A DNA stretch of 64,000 bases from Cognatishimia sp. F0-27 (GCF_020667845.1 NZ_JAFMPQ010000021.1:1-64000); one strand, 5' to 3'. Numbered from the stretch's first letter, positions 8,115 to 18,568 are shown. The notes: generated by a model not told the origin, from the letters alone. A program made the numbers and translations.

Positions 8115-10274
8115 ATGACCGAGCCCGCCATCACCGAAGACCTGATCGAGGCCCATGGCATCAAGCCCGATGAATACGCCGAGATCCTCAACATCCTCGG
8201 GCGGGAGCCGAGTTTCACGGAACTGGGCATCTTTTCGGCCATGTGGAACGAGCATTGCTCCTACAAATCCTCCAAGAAATGGCTGCGCACCCTGCCGACC
8301 GACGGTCCGCAGGTGATTTGCGGTCCCGGTGAGAATGCCGGCGTGGTCGATATCGGCGACGGTCAGGCCGTGGTGTTCAAGATGGAGAGCCACAACCACC
8401 CGTCCTATATCGAGCCCTATCAGGGGGCTGCCACGGGCGTGGGCGGCATCCTGCGCGACGTGTTCACCATGGGCGCGCGCCCGGTGGCCGCGATGAACGC
8501 GCTGAGCTTCGGGCGCCCCGATCATCCGCGGACCCGCGCGTTGGTGCATGGCGTTGTCGAAGGCGTCGGCGGTTACGGCAACGCCTTTGGCGTGCCGACC
8601 GTGGGCGGCGAATTGCGGTTCCATACCGCCTATGACGGCAATTGCCTCGTGAATGCCTTTGCCGCTGGCCTCGCTGATGCGGACAAGATCTTTTACTCAG
8701 CGGCGTCGGGCGTCGGGCGCCCTGTCGTCTATCTGGGGGCCAAGACCGGGCGCGACGGAGTCGGCGGCGCGACCATGGCCAGCGCGGAGTTCGACGAAAC
8801 CATCGAGGAGAAGCGTCCGACCGTTCAGGTCGGCGACCCCTTCACCGAAAAGCGGCTCATGGAGGCCTGCCTCGAACTGATGCAGACCGGCGCGGTGATC
8901 TCCATTCAGGACATGGGGGCCGCCGGCCTGACATGTTCGGCGGTGGAGATGGGCGACAAGGGCGGTCTTGGCGTGCGGCTGGACCTTGAAAAGGTTCCCA
9001 CGCGCGAAGAGAACATGACCGCCTACGAGATGATGCTGTCCGAAAGCCAGGAGCGCATGCTCATGGTGCTCGACCCCGCCAAGGAGGCCGAAGCCAAGGC
9101 GGTCTTTGACAAATGGGACCTCGATTTTGCCATTGTCGGCGAGACCATCGCGGAGGACCGGTTCCTCATCATGCATCACGGCGAGGTCAAGGCCGACATG
9201 CCGCTGACAAAGCTGTCCGGCAGCGCGCCGGAATATGACCGCCCGTGGGAGCCGACCCCGCCCGCAGAACCGCTTGGGGACGTGCCCGAGATCGACCCGG
9301 TGGACGGTCTCAAGGCGCTGCTGTCGAGTGTGAATTATGGCGCGCGCACGTGGGTTTACGAGCAATATGACAGCCAGGTCATGGCCGACACGGTGGCCAC
9401 GCCCGGATTTGGCGCCGGCGTGATCCGGGTGCATGGCACCGACAAGATGCTTGCCTTCACCTCCGACGTGACGCCGCGCTACGTGCGCGCCAACCCGGTG
9501 GAAGGCGGCAAGCAGGCGGTCGCGGAAGCGTATCGCAACCTCTCCGCCGTCGGGGCCTTGCCGCTGGCGACCACGGACAATCTCAATTTCGGCAACCCGG
9601 AAAAACCCGCAATCATGGGACAGTTCGTCGGCGCGATCCAGGGCATCGGAGCGGCCTGTTCGGCGCTCGACATGCCGATCGTCTCCGGCAACGTGTCGCT
9701 TTACAACGAGACCGACGGCACCGGAATTCTGCCCACGCCGACAATTGGCGCCGTCGGGCTGATCGCCGCCGATGAAACCCCGATCCTCGGACGCGCCCGC
9801 GAGGGCGATCTGCTGCTTCTGGTGGGGGAGACCACCGGGCATCTGGGGCAATCCGCCTTGCTTGCGGAAGTGTTCAACCGCGAGGACGGCGACGCCCCCG
9901 CCGTCGATCTTGAAGCCGAGCGCCGGAACGGCACGTTCATCCGCGAGAACCGTGACTGGATCGCTGCATGCAGTGACCTGGCGGATGGCGGTTTGGCGCT
10001 TGCGGCCTTCGAGATGGCCCACGCCTCCGGGATCGGGGTGCAGATCGACGCCGGCGATACGCCCACGCTCTTCGGCGAGGATCAGGCACGCTATATCATC
10101 GCGGCCGGCTTCGATGCGGCCGAGGCGCTGATGATCGCCGCCGGTCAGGCGGGTGTCCGGCTCCAGACCATCGGCCGGTTCGGCGGCACGGCGGTGCAGC
10201 TTGGTCATTCCCAGGCATCGCTTGGTGAGCTTCGCCTTGCCTATGAAGGCGCGCTTGCCGAGGCTTTCGCCTGA
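8115..10274 (+). CDS. purL: Phosphoribosylformylglycinamidine synthase subunit PurL
   Basis: 719 residues, the usual size of the small-type PurL that works with PurS and PurQ. It converts FGAR to FGAM with ATP and glutamine-derived ammonia in purine synthesis. [12 protein letters not shown] near residue 43 and [20 protein letters not shown] near residue 95 are signature ATP/substrate motifs, and the two AIRS-like halves are complete. A GAGGGAGCC ribosome site precedes the ATG. It stands alone, diverging from the catabolic operon; purS and purQ are not adjacent. Confidence 0.97.
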   Translation: MTEPAITEDLIEAHGIKPDEYAEILNILGREPSFTELGIFSAMWNEHCSYKSSKKWLRTLPTDGPQVICGPGENAGVVDIGDGQAVVFKMESHNHPSYIEPYQGAATGVGGILRDVFTMGARPVAAMNALSFGRPDHPRTRALVHGVVEGVGGYGNAFGVPTVGGELRFHTAYDGNCLVNAFAAGLADADKIFYSAASGVGRPVVYLGAKTGRDGVGGATMASAEFDETIEEKRPTVQVGDPFTEKRLMEACLELMQTGAVISIQDMGAAGLTCSAVEMGDKGGLGVRLDLEKVPTREENMTAYEMMLSESQERMLMVLDPAKEAEAKAVFDKWDLDFAIVGETIAEDRFLIMHHGEVKADMPLTKLSGSAPEYDRPWEPTPPAEPLGDVPEIDPVDGLKALLSSVNYGARTWVYEQYDSQVMADTVATPGFGAGVIRVHGTDKMLAFTSDVTPRYVRANPVEGGKQAVAEAYRNLSAVGALPLATTDNLNFGNPEKPAIMGQFVGAIQGIGAACSALDMPIVSGNVSLYNETDGTGILPTPTIGAVGLIAADETPILGRAREGDLLLLVGETTGHLGQSALLAEVFNREDGDAPAVDLEAERRNGTFIRENRDWIAACSDLADGGLALAAFEMAHASGIGVQIDAGDTPTLFGEDQARYIIAAGFDAAEALMIAAGQAGVRLQTIGRFGGTAVQLGHSQASLGELRLAYEGALAEAFA

Positions 10275-10841
10275 ACGCCGGATACGACCGGCCCCCGGTC
10301 GTGCCCGCAAACGTCACGCATGCCTTAATTCCCATTAATTCCTGTGGCGACGGGACCGCGCGGGACGCCATCATTCGCAAGCGCCGGTATCCGGCGCCTT
10401 TCGATGATCCATTCGGTGCGCGTTTCGCGCGTAATTGCGTGGGCTTTGCTGCACAGGATTTCGGACTCAATTCCCACATGCAGAATAAGCGATTCGCTAA
10501 TTCAACTTTAAGATGTGCGAAAATCATACGACTCCTTTCTTCGTTGAGGGTCTAATCCCTGACCTAGCGATTTCTGTAATTTCTAATTGTCTGAAATCTT
10601 TATCGAAACGAATTGTTCGCAATTTTATTCGAGTTTTCCAGTTGCGCGACGCTGTGCGAATGCCGAACACTCGTTCACGCGTCGTTACCGGTTTCGGGGG
10701 GAATTGGAATCCGAGCGGAATAACAGACCAGATAAGTGATGCGTTGATCGCGGCTGATTTTGACAGCTCGTTCGACGTGTTTGACGTGACAATGCGCGCG
10801 TATTTTTCGTGCGCAGATAACGGGTAACAATGGAAGTCATC
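10275..10841 (+). other. AT-rich leader upstream of the curlin gene
   Basis: No gene is supported in this 567-bp gap. The part from about 10450 to 10840 is far more AT-rich than its surroundings, with runs such as TTTCTGTAATTTCTAATTG. A small hairpin CGACCG/CGGTCG (10285-10301) follows purL without a T-run. A TTGACA -35-like hexamer lies at 10760. Long AT-rich leaders are common upstream of tightly regulated matrix genes, which fits the curlin gene that follows. Specific operators were not recognised. Confidence 0.5.
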
Positions 10842-12455
10842 ATGAAATCAACTATCACACTGATTGCAACAACAGCCTTAACCTTGTCGTTGGCGAGCAT
10901 GGCTGCTGCCAACAACAATGCGTCCTACCTGTCCCAGAGCGGAAACGACAACGACGCGCTGATCACACAGTCAGGCGACGTCAACCAGGCCGGTTCCACA
11001 ACGCATGACATGGAGCAGACAGGCGACAACAACGATCTCGACATCGTCCAGAGCGGCAATGACAACTTCATTGGCGTCAAGAACGGCGGAAACCAGAACG
11101 AGATCGACCAGATCGGCGACAACAACGTCATGGACGTGACGCAAAGCTCCGACACCAACATCCTGAACACGGTCCAGCAGACCAGCGTGAGCGGCGGCGT
11201 CAACAGCCTTACCGTCGTGCAGACCAGCAGCGATGCGGGCTATTCTGCCAGCTTGTATTCCGGCAGCGGACCGCTCGACGGGTTCGGCAACATCCTCAGC
11301 GCCGTGCGCCAGACAAACACGGGCGTTGACGCAAACACGATCATGGTGGATCAGGACGTCTCCGATAAAACCTCCGGCTATAGCCGCAACCGGATCGGGG
11401 GAACCATCAGGCGTAACGCCGGGACGATCTTCCTGAATTCGAACCTGAACATGGTGCAGAACGGCCTTGCCCAGAACGGCGAAGGCAACGCCATGACCGT
11501 CGACCAGAGCGGCGAAAAGCAGGTCCTCGTCGGCGTATCGCAGCTGGGCGACGATAACTCCGCAACCGCCACACAGGCCGGGTCGGGAAATACCATCAAC
11601 GTGATTTCCCAGGATTCTACTGGCGCCGTGCTCGGTGGCAACACGGCGGTCGTCTCGCAAAACGGCATCGCCAACGGGACCAACGTAAACAATCCCAACG
11701 GTACTCCACCGGACTACATCGACTACATCGACTTCACCGCCGGAACCTTTGCCGCCGGCGTTGGCGCACAGGTTGCCAGCGTGATCCAGGTCGGCGACAG
11801 CAACGCCGCCGAGTATGACGCGCAGGGGAACAACAACCTCTTCGGCATCGACCAGACCGGCACCAGCAACACCACCGGTATCGTTGCGATTATCGGCAAT
11901 GACAATGAGACCGCGATCAAGCAGGACGGCACGTTGAACATGGTGAACATGGTCACCATCGCCGGCGACCGCAACGATGTGGGCATCAACCAGCTTGGCA
12001 CCATGAACGTCGCGGATGTCGACATCACCGCCGGGTCGAATGACAACGCGCTCGGCATCACCCAGGACGGCACCAACCTTGCGGATGTGTTGATCGATGG
12101 TCAGGCCAACTATGCCGACATCCAGCAGACCGGCAACAATTCCGGTGTCTATGGCGTGCTGCTCGACATCGTCGGTGACAACAATGGCGATGGCATGAGC
12201 GCCTTCACCGGTGATGCGTTGACGATCTCGCTCAATGCGGGTCAGATCATCCAGACCGGCGACAACAACCTGTTCGACGCGTCCTTCACTGGCAACGGCA
12301 ACCTCTTTGCGACAAGCCAGCTCGGAAACGGCAACGCCATCGATGCCGCTGTAACAGGCGACACCAACCAGATGGCCGCGCTCCAGAACGGCAACAACAA
12401 CGTTCTGAGCGCCACCCAGCTCGGCAACGGCAACAACCTCGGCGTGACCCAGTAA
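10842..12455 (+). CDS. Curlin-repeat functional amyloid protein
   Basis: 537 residues with a clear Sec signal peptide (hydrophobic core TLIATTALTLSLASMA, cleavage near residue 23). The rest is dominated by repeats of the curlin type (QxGxxN spaced about 20-22 residues), rich in Asn, Gln, Gly and Asp and almost free of charged clusters and Cys. Such proteins are secreted through CsgG-type pores and assemble into extracellular amyloid for adhesion and biofilm. The ATG at 10842 has GGAAG seven bases upstream; the ATG-like extension from 10830 is not needed. It is over three times the length of E. coli CsgA. No csgB, csgD, csgE, csgF or csgG lies nearby. The last repeat ends at the C-terminus (NNLGVTQ). 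The middle, about residues 85-290, has degenerate repeats. Confidence 0.85.
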   Translation: MKSTITLIATTALTLSLASMAAANNNASYLSQSGNDNDALITQSGDVNQAGSTTHDMEQTGDNNDLDIVQSGNDNFIGVKNGGNQNEIDQIGDNNVMDVTQSSDTNILNTVQQTSVSGGVNSLTVVQTSSDAGYSASLYSGSGPLDGFGNILSAVRQTNTGVDANTIMVDQDVSDKTSGYSRNRIGGTIRRNAGTIFLNSNLNMVQNGLAQNGEGNAMTVDQSGEKQVLVGVSQLGDDNSATATQAGSGNTINVISQDSTGAVLGGNTAVVSQNGIANGTNVNNPNGTPPDYIDYIDFTAGTFAAGVGAQVASVIQVGDSNAAEYDAQGNNNLFGIDQTGTSNTTGIVAIIGNDNETAIKQDGTLNMVNMVTIAGDRNDVGINQLGTMNVADVDITAGSNDNALGITQDGTNLADVLIDGQANYADIQQTGNNSGVYGVLLDIVGDNNGDGMSAFTGDALTISLNAGQIIQTGDNNLFDASFTGNGNLFATSQLGNGNAIDAAVTGDTNQMAALQNGNNNVLSATQLGNGNNLGVTQ

Positions 12456-12497
12456 ACGCAGAGCGCGCTCCGGTTCGGAGCGTCTCACTCGAAACAC

Positions 12498-12531
12498 CGC
12501 GCGCGGCCTTCAGGGTCGCGCGCGATTTTTT
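12498..12531 (+). terminator. Rho-independent terminator of the curlin gene
   Basis: A CGCGCGCG stem with its complement (12498-12505 and 12517-12524), extended by a G-T and two C-G pairs, is followed by six T residues. A second smaller hairpin (CGCTCC...GGAGCG, about 12467-12482) precedes it. Confidence 0.85.
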
Positions 12532-12586
12532 GTGATAACCCCATACCCACCCTTCCATCGCTTTTGGAAAAGCCCATATTCAGGGC

Positions 12587-13267
12587 ATGTTGAAATTTCT
12601 GCCGATCCTTCTTGCGCTGCTCTACGGGCTTGCGATGTATCGCGTCTCTGCCTGGCGCACTGCGCGTGAACTCGACATGCGCTCGACAGAGCTGGCCGAT
12701 GCAAGGCTCAAGGCGCTGACAGACAAGATGGCCAAGGCGCTCGATCTGGAGCGCATCAAGGTGCATCTCTATGAAATCGAGCCGGTCAACGGGCTGGCCG
12801 CCCCGGATGGGCGCATCTTCATCACGCGCGGGTTCTATTCCAAATACCGCGCAGGCGAAGTCAGCGCCGAGGAAATGGCGAGCGTGATCGCGCATGAGCT
12901 TGGCCATGTGGCCTTGGGACATTCGCGGCGCCGGATGATCGACTTCTCCGGTCAGAATGCGGTGCGCACCGCGCTTGCGATGGTCCTGTCACGCTTCTTG
13001 CCGGGGGTGGGCCCCCTCATCGCCAACGCGGCGATGACGCTGCTGTCTGCGCGGCTGTCTCGCCAGGATGAATACGAGGCCGACGAATACGCAGCCGCTC
13101 TCATGGTCAAGATGGGCCTCGGGATCGAACCGCAGAAATCGCTCTTTCGCAAGCTTGAGGCCCTCACGCAGTCGCGCGCCGGCGCCGCCCCTGCGTGGCT
13201 CTTGTCGCATCCAAAGACAGAGGAACGCATCGCCGCGCTCGAAAAGCTCGAAGCGCGCTGGTCCTGA
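12587..13267 (+). CDS. M48-family zinc metalloprotease
   Basis: 226 residues. It begins with a hydrophobic segment (about 3-18) that is a signal anchor, followed by an HExxH zinc site (HELGH, 103-107) and the downstream Glu ligand in DEYEADEYA (about 160-164). This is the catalytic core of the M48 family (HtpX/BepA/LoiP-like) without TPR repeats. It probably degrades misfolded envelope proteins; the topology is inferred from the single N-terminal helix. It is convergent with anmK and follows the curlin terminator, so it is probably monocistronic. Confidence 0.82.
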   Translation: MLKFLPILLALLYGLAMYRVSAWRTARELDMRSTELADARLKALTDKMAKALDLERIKVHLYEIEPVNGLAAPDGRIFITRGFYSKYRAGEVSAEEMASVIAHELGHVALGHSRRRMIDFSGQNAVRTALAMVLSRFLPGVGPLIANAAMTLLSARLSRQDEYEADEYAAALMVKMGLGIEPQKSLFRKLEALTQSRAGAAPAWLLSHPKTEERIAALEKLEARWS

Positions 13268-13289
13268 TCGGTCGCAGAGCCGCGCTGGC

Positions 13290-14399
13290 CTAGTCTGGCC
13301 GGCTGATCTGCCCTCCCGACACCGGGGCGGCCACCCCGGTTGTCCCCGGCGCAGAGGTCGGGAGCCCGCGCGCCACGCGCACCGCGAGATAGCCGAAGGC
13401 TTGCGCTTCCAGCATGTCTCCATCGAGTCCCACGCTCTCCACCGGCGCGACCGGGCAATCGATGGCCGCGGCGAGCATGTTCATCATGACCGGGTTGTGC
13501 CGCCCGCCGCCCGTGACCAGAAGCCGTTCGGGCATGGACGGACAATGCTCCATCCCGCGCATCACGGCGGCGGCGGCCATCGCGGTCATGGTGGCGGCAG
13601 CATCGGCATCGTTCAATTCCCGCACAAGATCGAACATCAGCGAAAAGTCATCGCGATCAAGGGATTTGGGTGGGATCTTCGCGAAATACCCTTCCTCCAG
13701 GAACAGCTCCAGCGCGCCGTCCTCCACACGCCCCTCGGCCGCAAGCGCACCACCGTCATCAAACCGCAACCCCCGCCGTTCGAACACGAGATCGTCCAGC
13801 GGCGCGTTGGCCGGCCCGGTGTCAAACGCCAGCAAAGCCCCGTCCGCTTCCGGAGCCGCGCATCGGGGATCCACCCATGTCAGGTTGCCCACTCCGCCGA
13901 GATTGAGGAACGCGATCGGCGCCCGAGCGTCGATCCACTTGGCGCAGGCAAAATGGTAGAATGGCGCAAGTGGGGCGCCCTGCCCGCCCAGCGCGACATC
14001 GGCGGATCTGAAATCCCAAACCACCGGTCGCCCGAGCGCCGCAGCCAGCGCTTCGCCCGCGCCAAGCTGATGCGTGCCGCGCCCGTGCGGTTCGTGGGCG
14101 AGGGTCTGGCCATGAAACCCCACGAGGTCTGCCGCGCCAAACGGTGCGAGCGCCTCGCAATGGGCGCGCGTCACAACCTCCAGCGCCGCGTCGAGATCGT
14201 CTCCCGGCCAGCGGCCCAGCGCCGCGCGCAACGTCCTGCGTTCCGCATCCGAATAGGCGCGGTATCCGCTTTCGCCGAACCCGAGAATACGATGCCCGTC
14301 GGTCTGGATCATCGCAACGTCCACGCCGTCCAAGGACGTCCCGGACATGGTGCCGGCCACCCAAAGCGGGCTGCCTTTGTCCCTGAGCCTGTCTTTCAC
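13290..14399 (-). CDS. anmK: Anhydro-N-acetylmuramic acid kinase
   Basis: About 369 residues. AnmK phosphorylates and opens 1,6-anhydro-MurNAc released by lytic transglycosylases, returning it to cell-wall recycling as MurNAc-6-phosphate. [14 protein letters not shown] near the N-terminus is the family ATP-binding signature, and [10 protein letters not shown] and VTGGGRHNP are further landmarks. I prefer GTG 14399, seven bases after GAGGG; the frame could also open at TTG 14405, but the ribosome site would then be too close. It diverges from tyrS, a pairing common in this group, and an MltB-type transglycosylase is encoded 10 kb away. Confidence 0.94.
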   Translation of the reverse strand: MKDRLRDKGSPLWVAGTMSGTSLDGVDVAMIQTDGHRILGFGESGYRAYSDAERRTLRAALGRWPGDDLDAALEVVTRAHCEALAPFGAADLVGFHGQTLAHEPHGRGTHQLGAGEALAAALGRPVVWDFRSADVALGGQGAPLAPFYHFACAKWIDARAPIAFLNLGGVGNLTWVDPRCAAPEADGALLAFDTGPANAPLDDLVFERRGLRFDDGGALAAEGRVEDGALELFLEEGYFAKIPPKSLDRDDFSLMFDLVRELNDADAAATMTAMAAAAVMRGMEHCPSMPERLLVTGGGRHNPVMMNMLAAAIDCPVAPVESVGLDGDMLEAQAFGYLAVRVARGLPTSAPGTTGVAAPVSGGQISRPD

Positions 14400-14489
14400 C
14401 GCCAAACCCTCTTTGTCACCGTCATGCGGGCCTTTTCCTTTCGCCCGCTTCGGTCTATGCCGTTGCCCGCACTATAGGAAGGCAAAGCG

Positions 14490-15743
14490 ATGACCTACCA
14501 TCCCAAATCGGACTTCATGCGCGTGATGATCGAACGTGGCTTTCTGGCCGATTGCACCGATTATCAGGGCCTTGACGAGGCTTTGACCAAAGGGGTGGTG
14601 CCCGCCTATATCGGCTTTGACGCCACGGCGAAGTCGTTGCATGTCGGATCGCTGATCCAGATCATGATGCTGCGCTGGTTGCAGAAAACCGGCCACAAGC
14701 CGATCACCCTGATGGGCGGCGGCACCACCAAGGTGGGCGATCCCAGCTTTCGCGCCGATGAACGCCCGCTTCTGACGCCCGCACAGATCGACGACAACAT
14801 CGCCGGCATCAAACAGGTTTTCGCGAAATACATCCGCTACGACGACAGCGCGGATGGCGCCTTGATGCTCAACAATGCCGAATGGCTGGACGGTCTGAAC
14901 TACCTCGACTTCCTGCGCGATGTCGGGCGGCATTTCTCCGTGAACCGCATGCTCAGCTTTGAGTCGGTGAAATCGCGACTGGACCGTGAGCAATCCCTGA
15001 GCTTTCTCGAATTCAACTACATGATCCTGCAAGCCTACGATTTCCTTGAGCTCAATCGCCGCTACGGTTGCCTCTTGCAGATGGGTGGCTCGGATCAATG
15101 GGGCAATATTGTCAACGGGATCGACCTCACACGCCGCATTGCCGATCAGGAAATCTTCGGGCTGACCTCGCCGCTACTGACCACCTCGGACGGCAAGAAG
15201 ATGGGCAAGTCGGCCGATGGTGCGGTCTGGCTGAATGCCGAGATGCGCGCGCCCTACGAGTTCTGGCAATTCTGGCGCAACACCACGGATGCGGATGTCG
15301 GTCGGTTCCTCAAGCTTTATACCGAGATCGACGTTGCGGAATGCGATCGGCTCGGGGCGTTGTCCGGCTCGGAGATCAACGAAGCCAAGGTCACCCTGGC
15401 CAATGCGGTCACGACACTGTGCCACGGGGCGGATGCGGCCGCCGCGGCAGAGGCGACAGCGCGCGAAGTCTTCGAACGCGGTGGCGTGGGCGACGACCTC
15501 CCGACGCTCTCCCTGAGCGCGGACGAGATCGCCGGGGGTATTTCCATCGTCCAGGTGATCGTGCGCTCGGGGCTTGCCAAATCCGGCAAGGAGGCCAAGC
15601 GCCTTATTGCGGAGAACGGCGCACGCCTGAACGACACGCCGCTCACGGATGCCGGGCTGATGCTCGACGCAGCTGCACTCGCGGAACCGGTCAAGCTGTC
15701 TGCGGGCAAGAAGCGCCACGCGCTGGTCCGGCTGGACGGCTGA
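14490..15743 (+). CDS. tyrS: Tyrosyl-tRNA synthetase
   Basis: 417 residues, a class I synthetase that charges tRNA-Tyr. The HIGH motif reads HVGS (51-54), the KMSKS loop reads KMGKS (237-241), and an S4-like RNA-binding domain occupies roughly the last 65 residues. AGGAAGG precedes the ATG. It is complete and of standard TyrS1 length. Confidence 0.97.
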   Translation: MTYHPKSDFMRVMIERGFLADCTDYQGLDEALTKGVVPAYIGFDATAKSLHVGSLIQIMMLRWLQKTGHKPITLMGGGTTKVGDPSFRADERPLLTPAQIDDNIAGIKQVFAKYIRYDDSADGALMLNNAEWLDGLNYLDFLRDVGRHFSVNRMLSFESVKSRLDREQSLSFLEFNYMILQAYDFLELNRRYGCLLQMGGSDQWGNIVNGIDLTRRIADQEIFGLTSPLLTTSDGKKMGKSADGAVWLNAEMRAPYEFWQFWRNTTDADVGRFLKLYTEIDVAECDRLGALSGSEINEAKVTLANAVTTLCHGADAAAAAEATAREVFERGGVGDDLPTLSLSADEIAGGISIVQVIVRSGLAKSGKEAKRLIAENGARLNDTPLTDAGLMLDAAALAEPVKLSAGKKRHALVRLDG

Positions 15744-15764
15744 GCGCACGGCATCTCACGCAAA

Positions 15765-15794
15765 CGGCCGGGACCCCGATTGGGACCCCGGCCG
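15765..15794. terminator. Long GC hairpin between convergent tyrS and DUF3179 genes
   Basis: An 8-bp stem CGGCCGGG with CCCGGCCG encloses an inner CCC-GATT-GGG stem. Neither side has a real T-run, so it may act as a bidirectional transcript end or block rather than a classical intrinsic terminator. Confidence 0.45.
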
Positions 15795-15837
15795 CTTCGA
15801 AGCATGCGATCCGCGCGGCCGCCTGCGTCGGCTGAAC

Positions 15838-16806
15838 CTAGCGTCCGATCATCCAGGTGCCGTCCGGCCAGAAGGCGTGGAAGGCAAAGGCGAACATCAC
15901 GTCATGCGGCACGTCGCGCCCCTGCGCGTTCCGCACGCGCACCGAACCGACATCCCGTCCGCGCGCAATGGTGCCATCGTCCAGCGCAGAGGCCTGACCG
16001 GGCCGCCAGGAGACGGTCACGCCGGCTTCGCTGATCGTGCCCTCCCGGGCCAGCCGGTCCATCGGCCAGGCGCGATCCTCGACCCGCACGACGCGCATCA
16101 GCGCGGGGATGTCATGTGGCGGCAACTCCCCGGAATAGAGGAATGGCCGTTGGGAACTGTCGTAATTGCGATAGGGATTGCGACCATAAGATCGGTTCCA
16201 CGGCGGCTCTGCCATCACGAGCCCGTCCGGGTGCGCCGCCTTGAACTGATCCCAGCTTTCCATCCAGCTCGCCATCAGCGTCAGCTCGGTTCCGGTCAAC
16301 TCGCCCACGATGGCTTCTCCGATGGCTTGCTGCCACCAGCTTTGGGTTTCGCGGTCATACATGATCATGTCCGAATTGCGCAGCTTGCCCGAGACACCGA
16401 AACTCAGCACCCGACCGGCTGCCCGCCGGTCGAAGGTGAGCGCCGAATTGCACAGCGGGCAGAACGTGACCGCAACCGGCACACCGCCCACGGTGTCGTT
16501 CACGATCTCATGCCACGTGAGATAGCGGATGGGATAGGCGCGCGCACGGGCGTCCCCGATCTTGACGGTGATGACCGGTTCCATCCCGCCGATCCCGCTC
16601 TTTTGGTCGATCTCCACGAATTGCGGATCGTCAATGGCCGGGATGCCATCCTTGGGCGGCCCGCCCGAAAGGATCTCCACCCAGTTCTTGATCGAGGTTT
16701 TTTCGAAATTCGTCTCTGGCCATTCCCGGCTCCAGAATTCCGGGCTCGCGCTCGCCATGCTCGCCAGACCCAGTGTGATGGCCATGATGGCCGCCTTGAT
16801 GCGCAT
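15838..16806 (-). CDS. Exported DUF3179-family protein
   Basis: 322 residues with an N-terminal signal peptide (AAIMAITLGLASMASA). The mature part contains the DUF3179 signature VAVTFCPLCNSALTFDRR, whose CPLC cysteine pair suggests metal binding or redox activity, plus conserved blocks LTWHEIVNDTVGG and LSFGVSGKLRNSDMIMYDRE. Biochemical function is unknown for the family. ATG 16806 has AGGAGG at a good distance; the frame extends further upstream without signal-peptide logic. It is probably periplasmic. Confidence 0.85.
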   Translation of the reverse strand: MRIKAAIMAITLGLASMASASPEFWSREWPETNFEKTSIKNWVEILSGGPPKDGIPAIDDPQFVEIDQKSGIGGMEPVITVKIGDARARAYPIRYLTWHEIVNDTVGGVPVAVTFCPLCNSALTFDRRAAGRVLSFGVSGKLRNSDMIMYDRETQSWWQQAIGEAIVGELTGTELTLMASWMESWDQFKAAHPDGLVMAEPPWNRSYGRNPYRNYDSSQRPFLYSGELPPHDIPALMRVVRVEDRAWPMDRLAREGTISEAGVTVSWRPGQASALDDGTIARGRDVGSVRVRNAQGRDVPHDVMFAFAFHAFWPDGTWMIGR

Positions 16807-16951
16807 GATCGGATCCTCCTTGCGCCTGATCATGCCCGAGAAGCACACGTCTGCACAGGGGGGCCACGCGCTCGTGATGGCTTGTCAACGCCGGCGACGG
16901 ATCTGCACCGGCAGCTTGCCGGGGCCGCATTGGCGCCATTGCCGCTCCGTG

Positions 16952-17210
16952 CCTGTGGCGTCATTCCTGCGTCACAAGAAGCGCCAGCGCTCCGGTCTTG
17001 CACCGACGGCCTCTACGCCCGCAGCACCGCTCAAATCTTGTAGGCCAGCCGGACGCCACCCCAATGCCGCCCTTGCATGTGTATCCCTGTCGCGTCATTC
17101 CTCCGTCACAAGAAGAACCAACGCTCCGGTCTTGCACCGCCGGCCTCTGCGCCCGCAGCACCGCTCAAATCTTGTAGGCCAGCCGGACGCCACCCCAATG
17201 CCGCCCTTGA
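16952..17210. repeat. Direct duplication of the chemoreceptor gene 3' end (two copies, 134-bp offset)
   Basis: Copy A (about 16952-17076) and copy B (about 17086-17210) are nearly identical over about 125 bp at a constant offset of 134 bp. Copy B contains the last 15 codons and stop of the chemoreceptor gene plus its 3' flank. Copy A is a detached duplicate that still reads QGRHWGGVRLAYKI then stop, but is cut off from the gene body. This is a tandem duplication remnant. The short frame it creates is not a gene. Confidence 0.85.
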
Positions 17211-18568
17211 ACATGGATGGGTGCGGAGAGATCCTTCATCATCACAAAGGCCCCGCCGCCCATATCGCGACGATAAACCTGAAGCAGGAAGGGACGTTGG
17301 TTGCGCCCGGCCTTGAGCCCGACACGATCATCGAAAATTCGCCGGTTTCGGCAGTTGGCTGCGTTCCACACCGGATCGTCCGATTGCGGTTGCGAGAACT
17401 TCCGGTTGTGCGTTGGAAGATAGCCGTTCCTGTCTACGGCGGCACAGAAAACCACGCCGCGATCGCTCGCAGCCGCTGGCTCCTGGATCGCCGGCAACAG
17501 CGCGTCGGTGAGATCGGTAAAGGCCGTGCGAACCTGCACCGGATCGGTGCCGGGGATGGGCACGTAGCGGGTGTCAAAAAGGGCGTTCAATGTGATCCGG
17601 CCCGACGCCACAGCCGACTCGAACGCCTCCGCGATCTGGCCGGCGATATCCTGAACGCGTGTGATCATCGGCGCATCCGCTCCGTTGCCACCAAGCGCCA
17701 CCGCCTGTTGCAGCAGCCCTTCGGAGGTGTCTACCAGCCTCTCGCAACGACGATTGGCCTGTTCGACCCCGACGGCAACCCCGCTGACGGATGTGGCGAT
17801 GGACTGCACCGCCGGACGCACCTGCTCCATGCAAGCGGTCGCACGGGATGTTTCCGCCTCGACCCGGGTCGCCTCCTCGCTCAGCGCCTCGACCTGCGTC
17901 TCGATCCGGCGCAGCGCCGCGTCGGTTTGCGCCGCGCCGTCAAGCACCGCCTGTGCGCCCCGCACATTGGCCTCTGCGCCGCGGTGCAAGCCGCGCATCC
18001 AGTCGGTCAACTGCTTGACTGTCTCGGTGATTTGCCCGGCGGCCTGTGCCGTCTTCATGCTCAGTTCATTAACCGAATCGGCGACGATGCCAAAACCCTT
18101 GCCCGCCTGCCCGGCCCGCGCGGCCTCGATCTTGGCATTTACGGCAAGGATCGTGACCTGTGACGCGATATCGGCGATCTGGGCGTTCGATTGCTGCACC
18201 GCACGCAGAAACCCTTCCACCGCTTCGCCATCGCCATGCACGGACCGCACCCATTGCGCGATATCCTGCGACGCTCCCGCAGACCGGGCGATCACCTCCG
18301 AGGAATGCTGCACCCCGCCAAGCGCCTCTTCCGCGTGGGTCCGCATTTGGGCCATGGCCTGCCCCATGCCGCTTGTTGCATGCCCAAGCGCGTCAACAGC
18401 GGTCTGGACGGCCTCGAGATCCGTGGTCTGAGCGCGGCATTGCTGGTCGAGATCGGCGAGGAAAGCGCCGATTTCCACGGTTGCCCGCCCCAAACCGGTT
18501 GCGCCATCCGTCAGCTCGGCCAGAATGCCAGAACTGTTCCCTTCAGGCAGGCCACGTTCGTGACGCAT
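17165..18568 (-). CDS. Soluble methyl-accepting chemotaxis protein with C-terminal sensor domain
   Basis: 467 residues with no membrane segment. The signalling hairpin comes first, with the tip-like run VNAKIEAARAGQAGKGF at about 150-166, flanked by long coiled coils. A C-terminal globular region (about 330-467) carries DRNGYLPTHN, NCRNRRIFDDRVGL and RHWGGVRLAYK, a Cache/PAS-like pattern. The order is inverted relative to classical receptors, so it should sense an internal or membrane-diffusible cue and control CheA. ATG 18568 follows AAAGGAG. Its 3' end is duplicated downstream. Confidence 0.85.
   Translation of the reverse strand: MRHERGLPEGNSSGILAELTDGATGLGRATVEIGAFLADLDQQCRAQTTDLEAVQTAVDALGHATSGMGQAMAQMRTHAEEALGGVQHSSEVIARSAGASQDIAQWVRSVHGDGEAVEGFLRAVQQSNAQIADIASQVTILAVNAKIEAARAGQAGKGFGIVADSVNELSMKTAQAAGQITETVKQLTDWMRGLHRGAEANVRGAQAVLDGAAQTDAALRRIETQVEALSEEATRVEAETSRATACMEQVRPAVQSIATSVSGVAVGVEQANRRCERLVDTSEGLLQQAVALGGNGADAPMITRVQDIAGQIAEAFESAVASGRITLNALFDTRYVPIPGTDPVQVRTAFTDLTDALLPAIQEPAAASDRGVVFCAAVDRNGYLPTHNRKFSQPQSDDPVWNAANCRNRRIFDDRVGLKAGRNQRPFLLQVYRRDMGGGAFVMMKDLSAPIHVQGRHWGGVRLAYKI

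Noticed and set aside
10513-10827. 104-residue frame in the AT-rich leader of the curlin gene
   Set aside because: No ribosome site or recognisable features; the AT-rich composition and the position fit a regulatory leader better.
16961-17161. 66-residue minus frame across the duplicated segment
   Set aside because: It is created by the duplication of the chemoreceptor 3' end and its flank and has no independent features.
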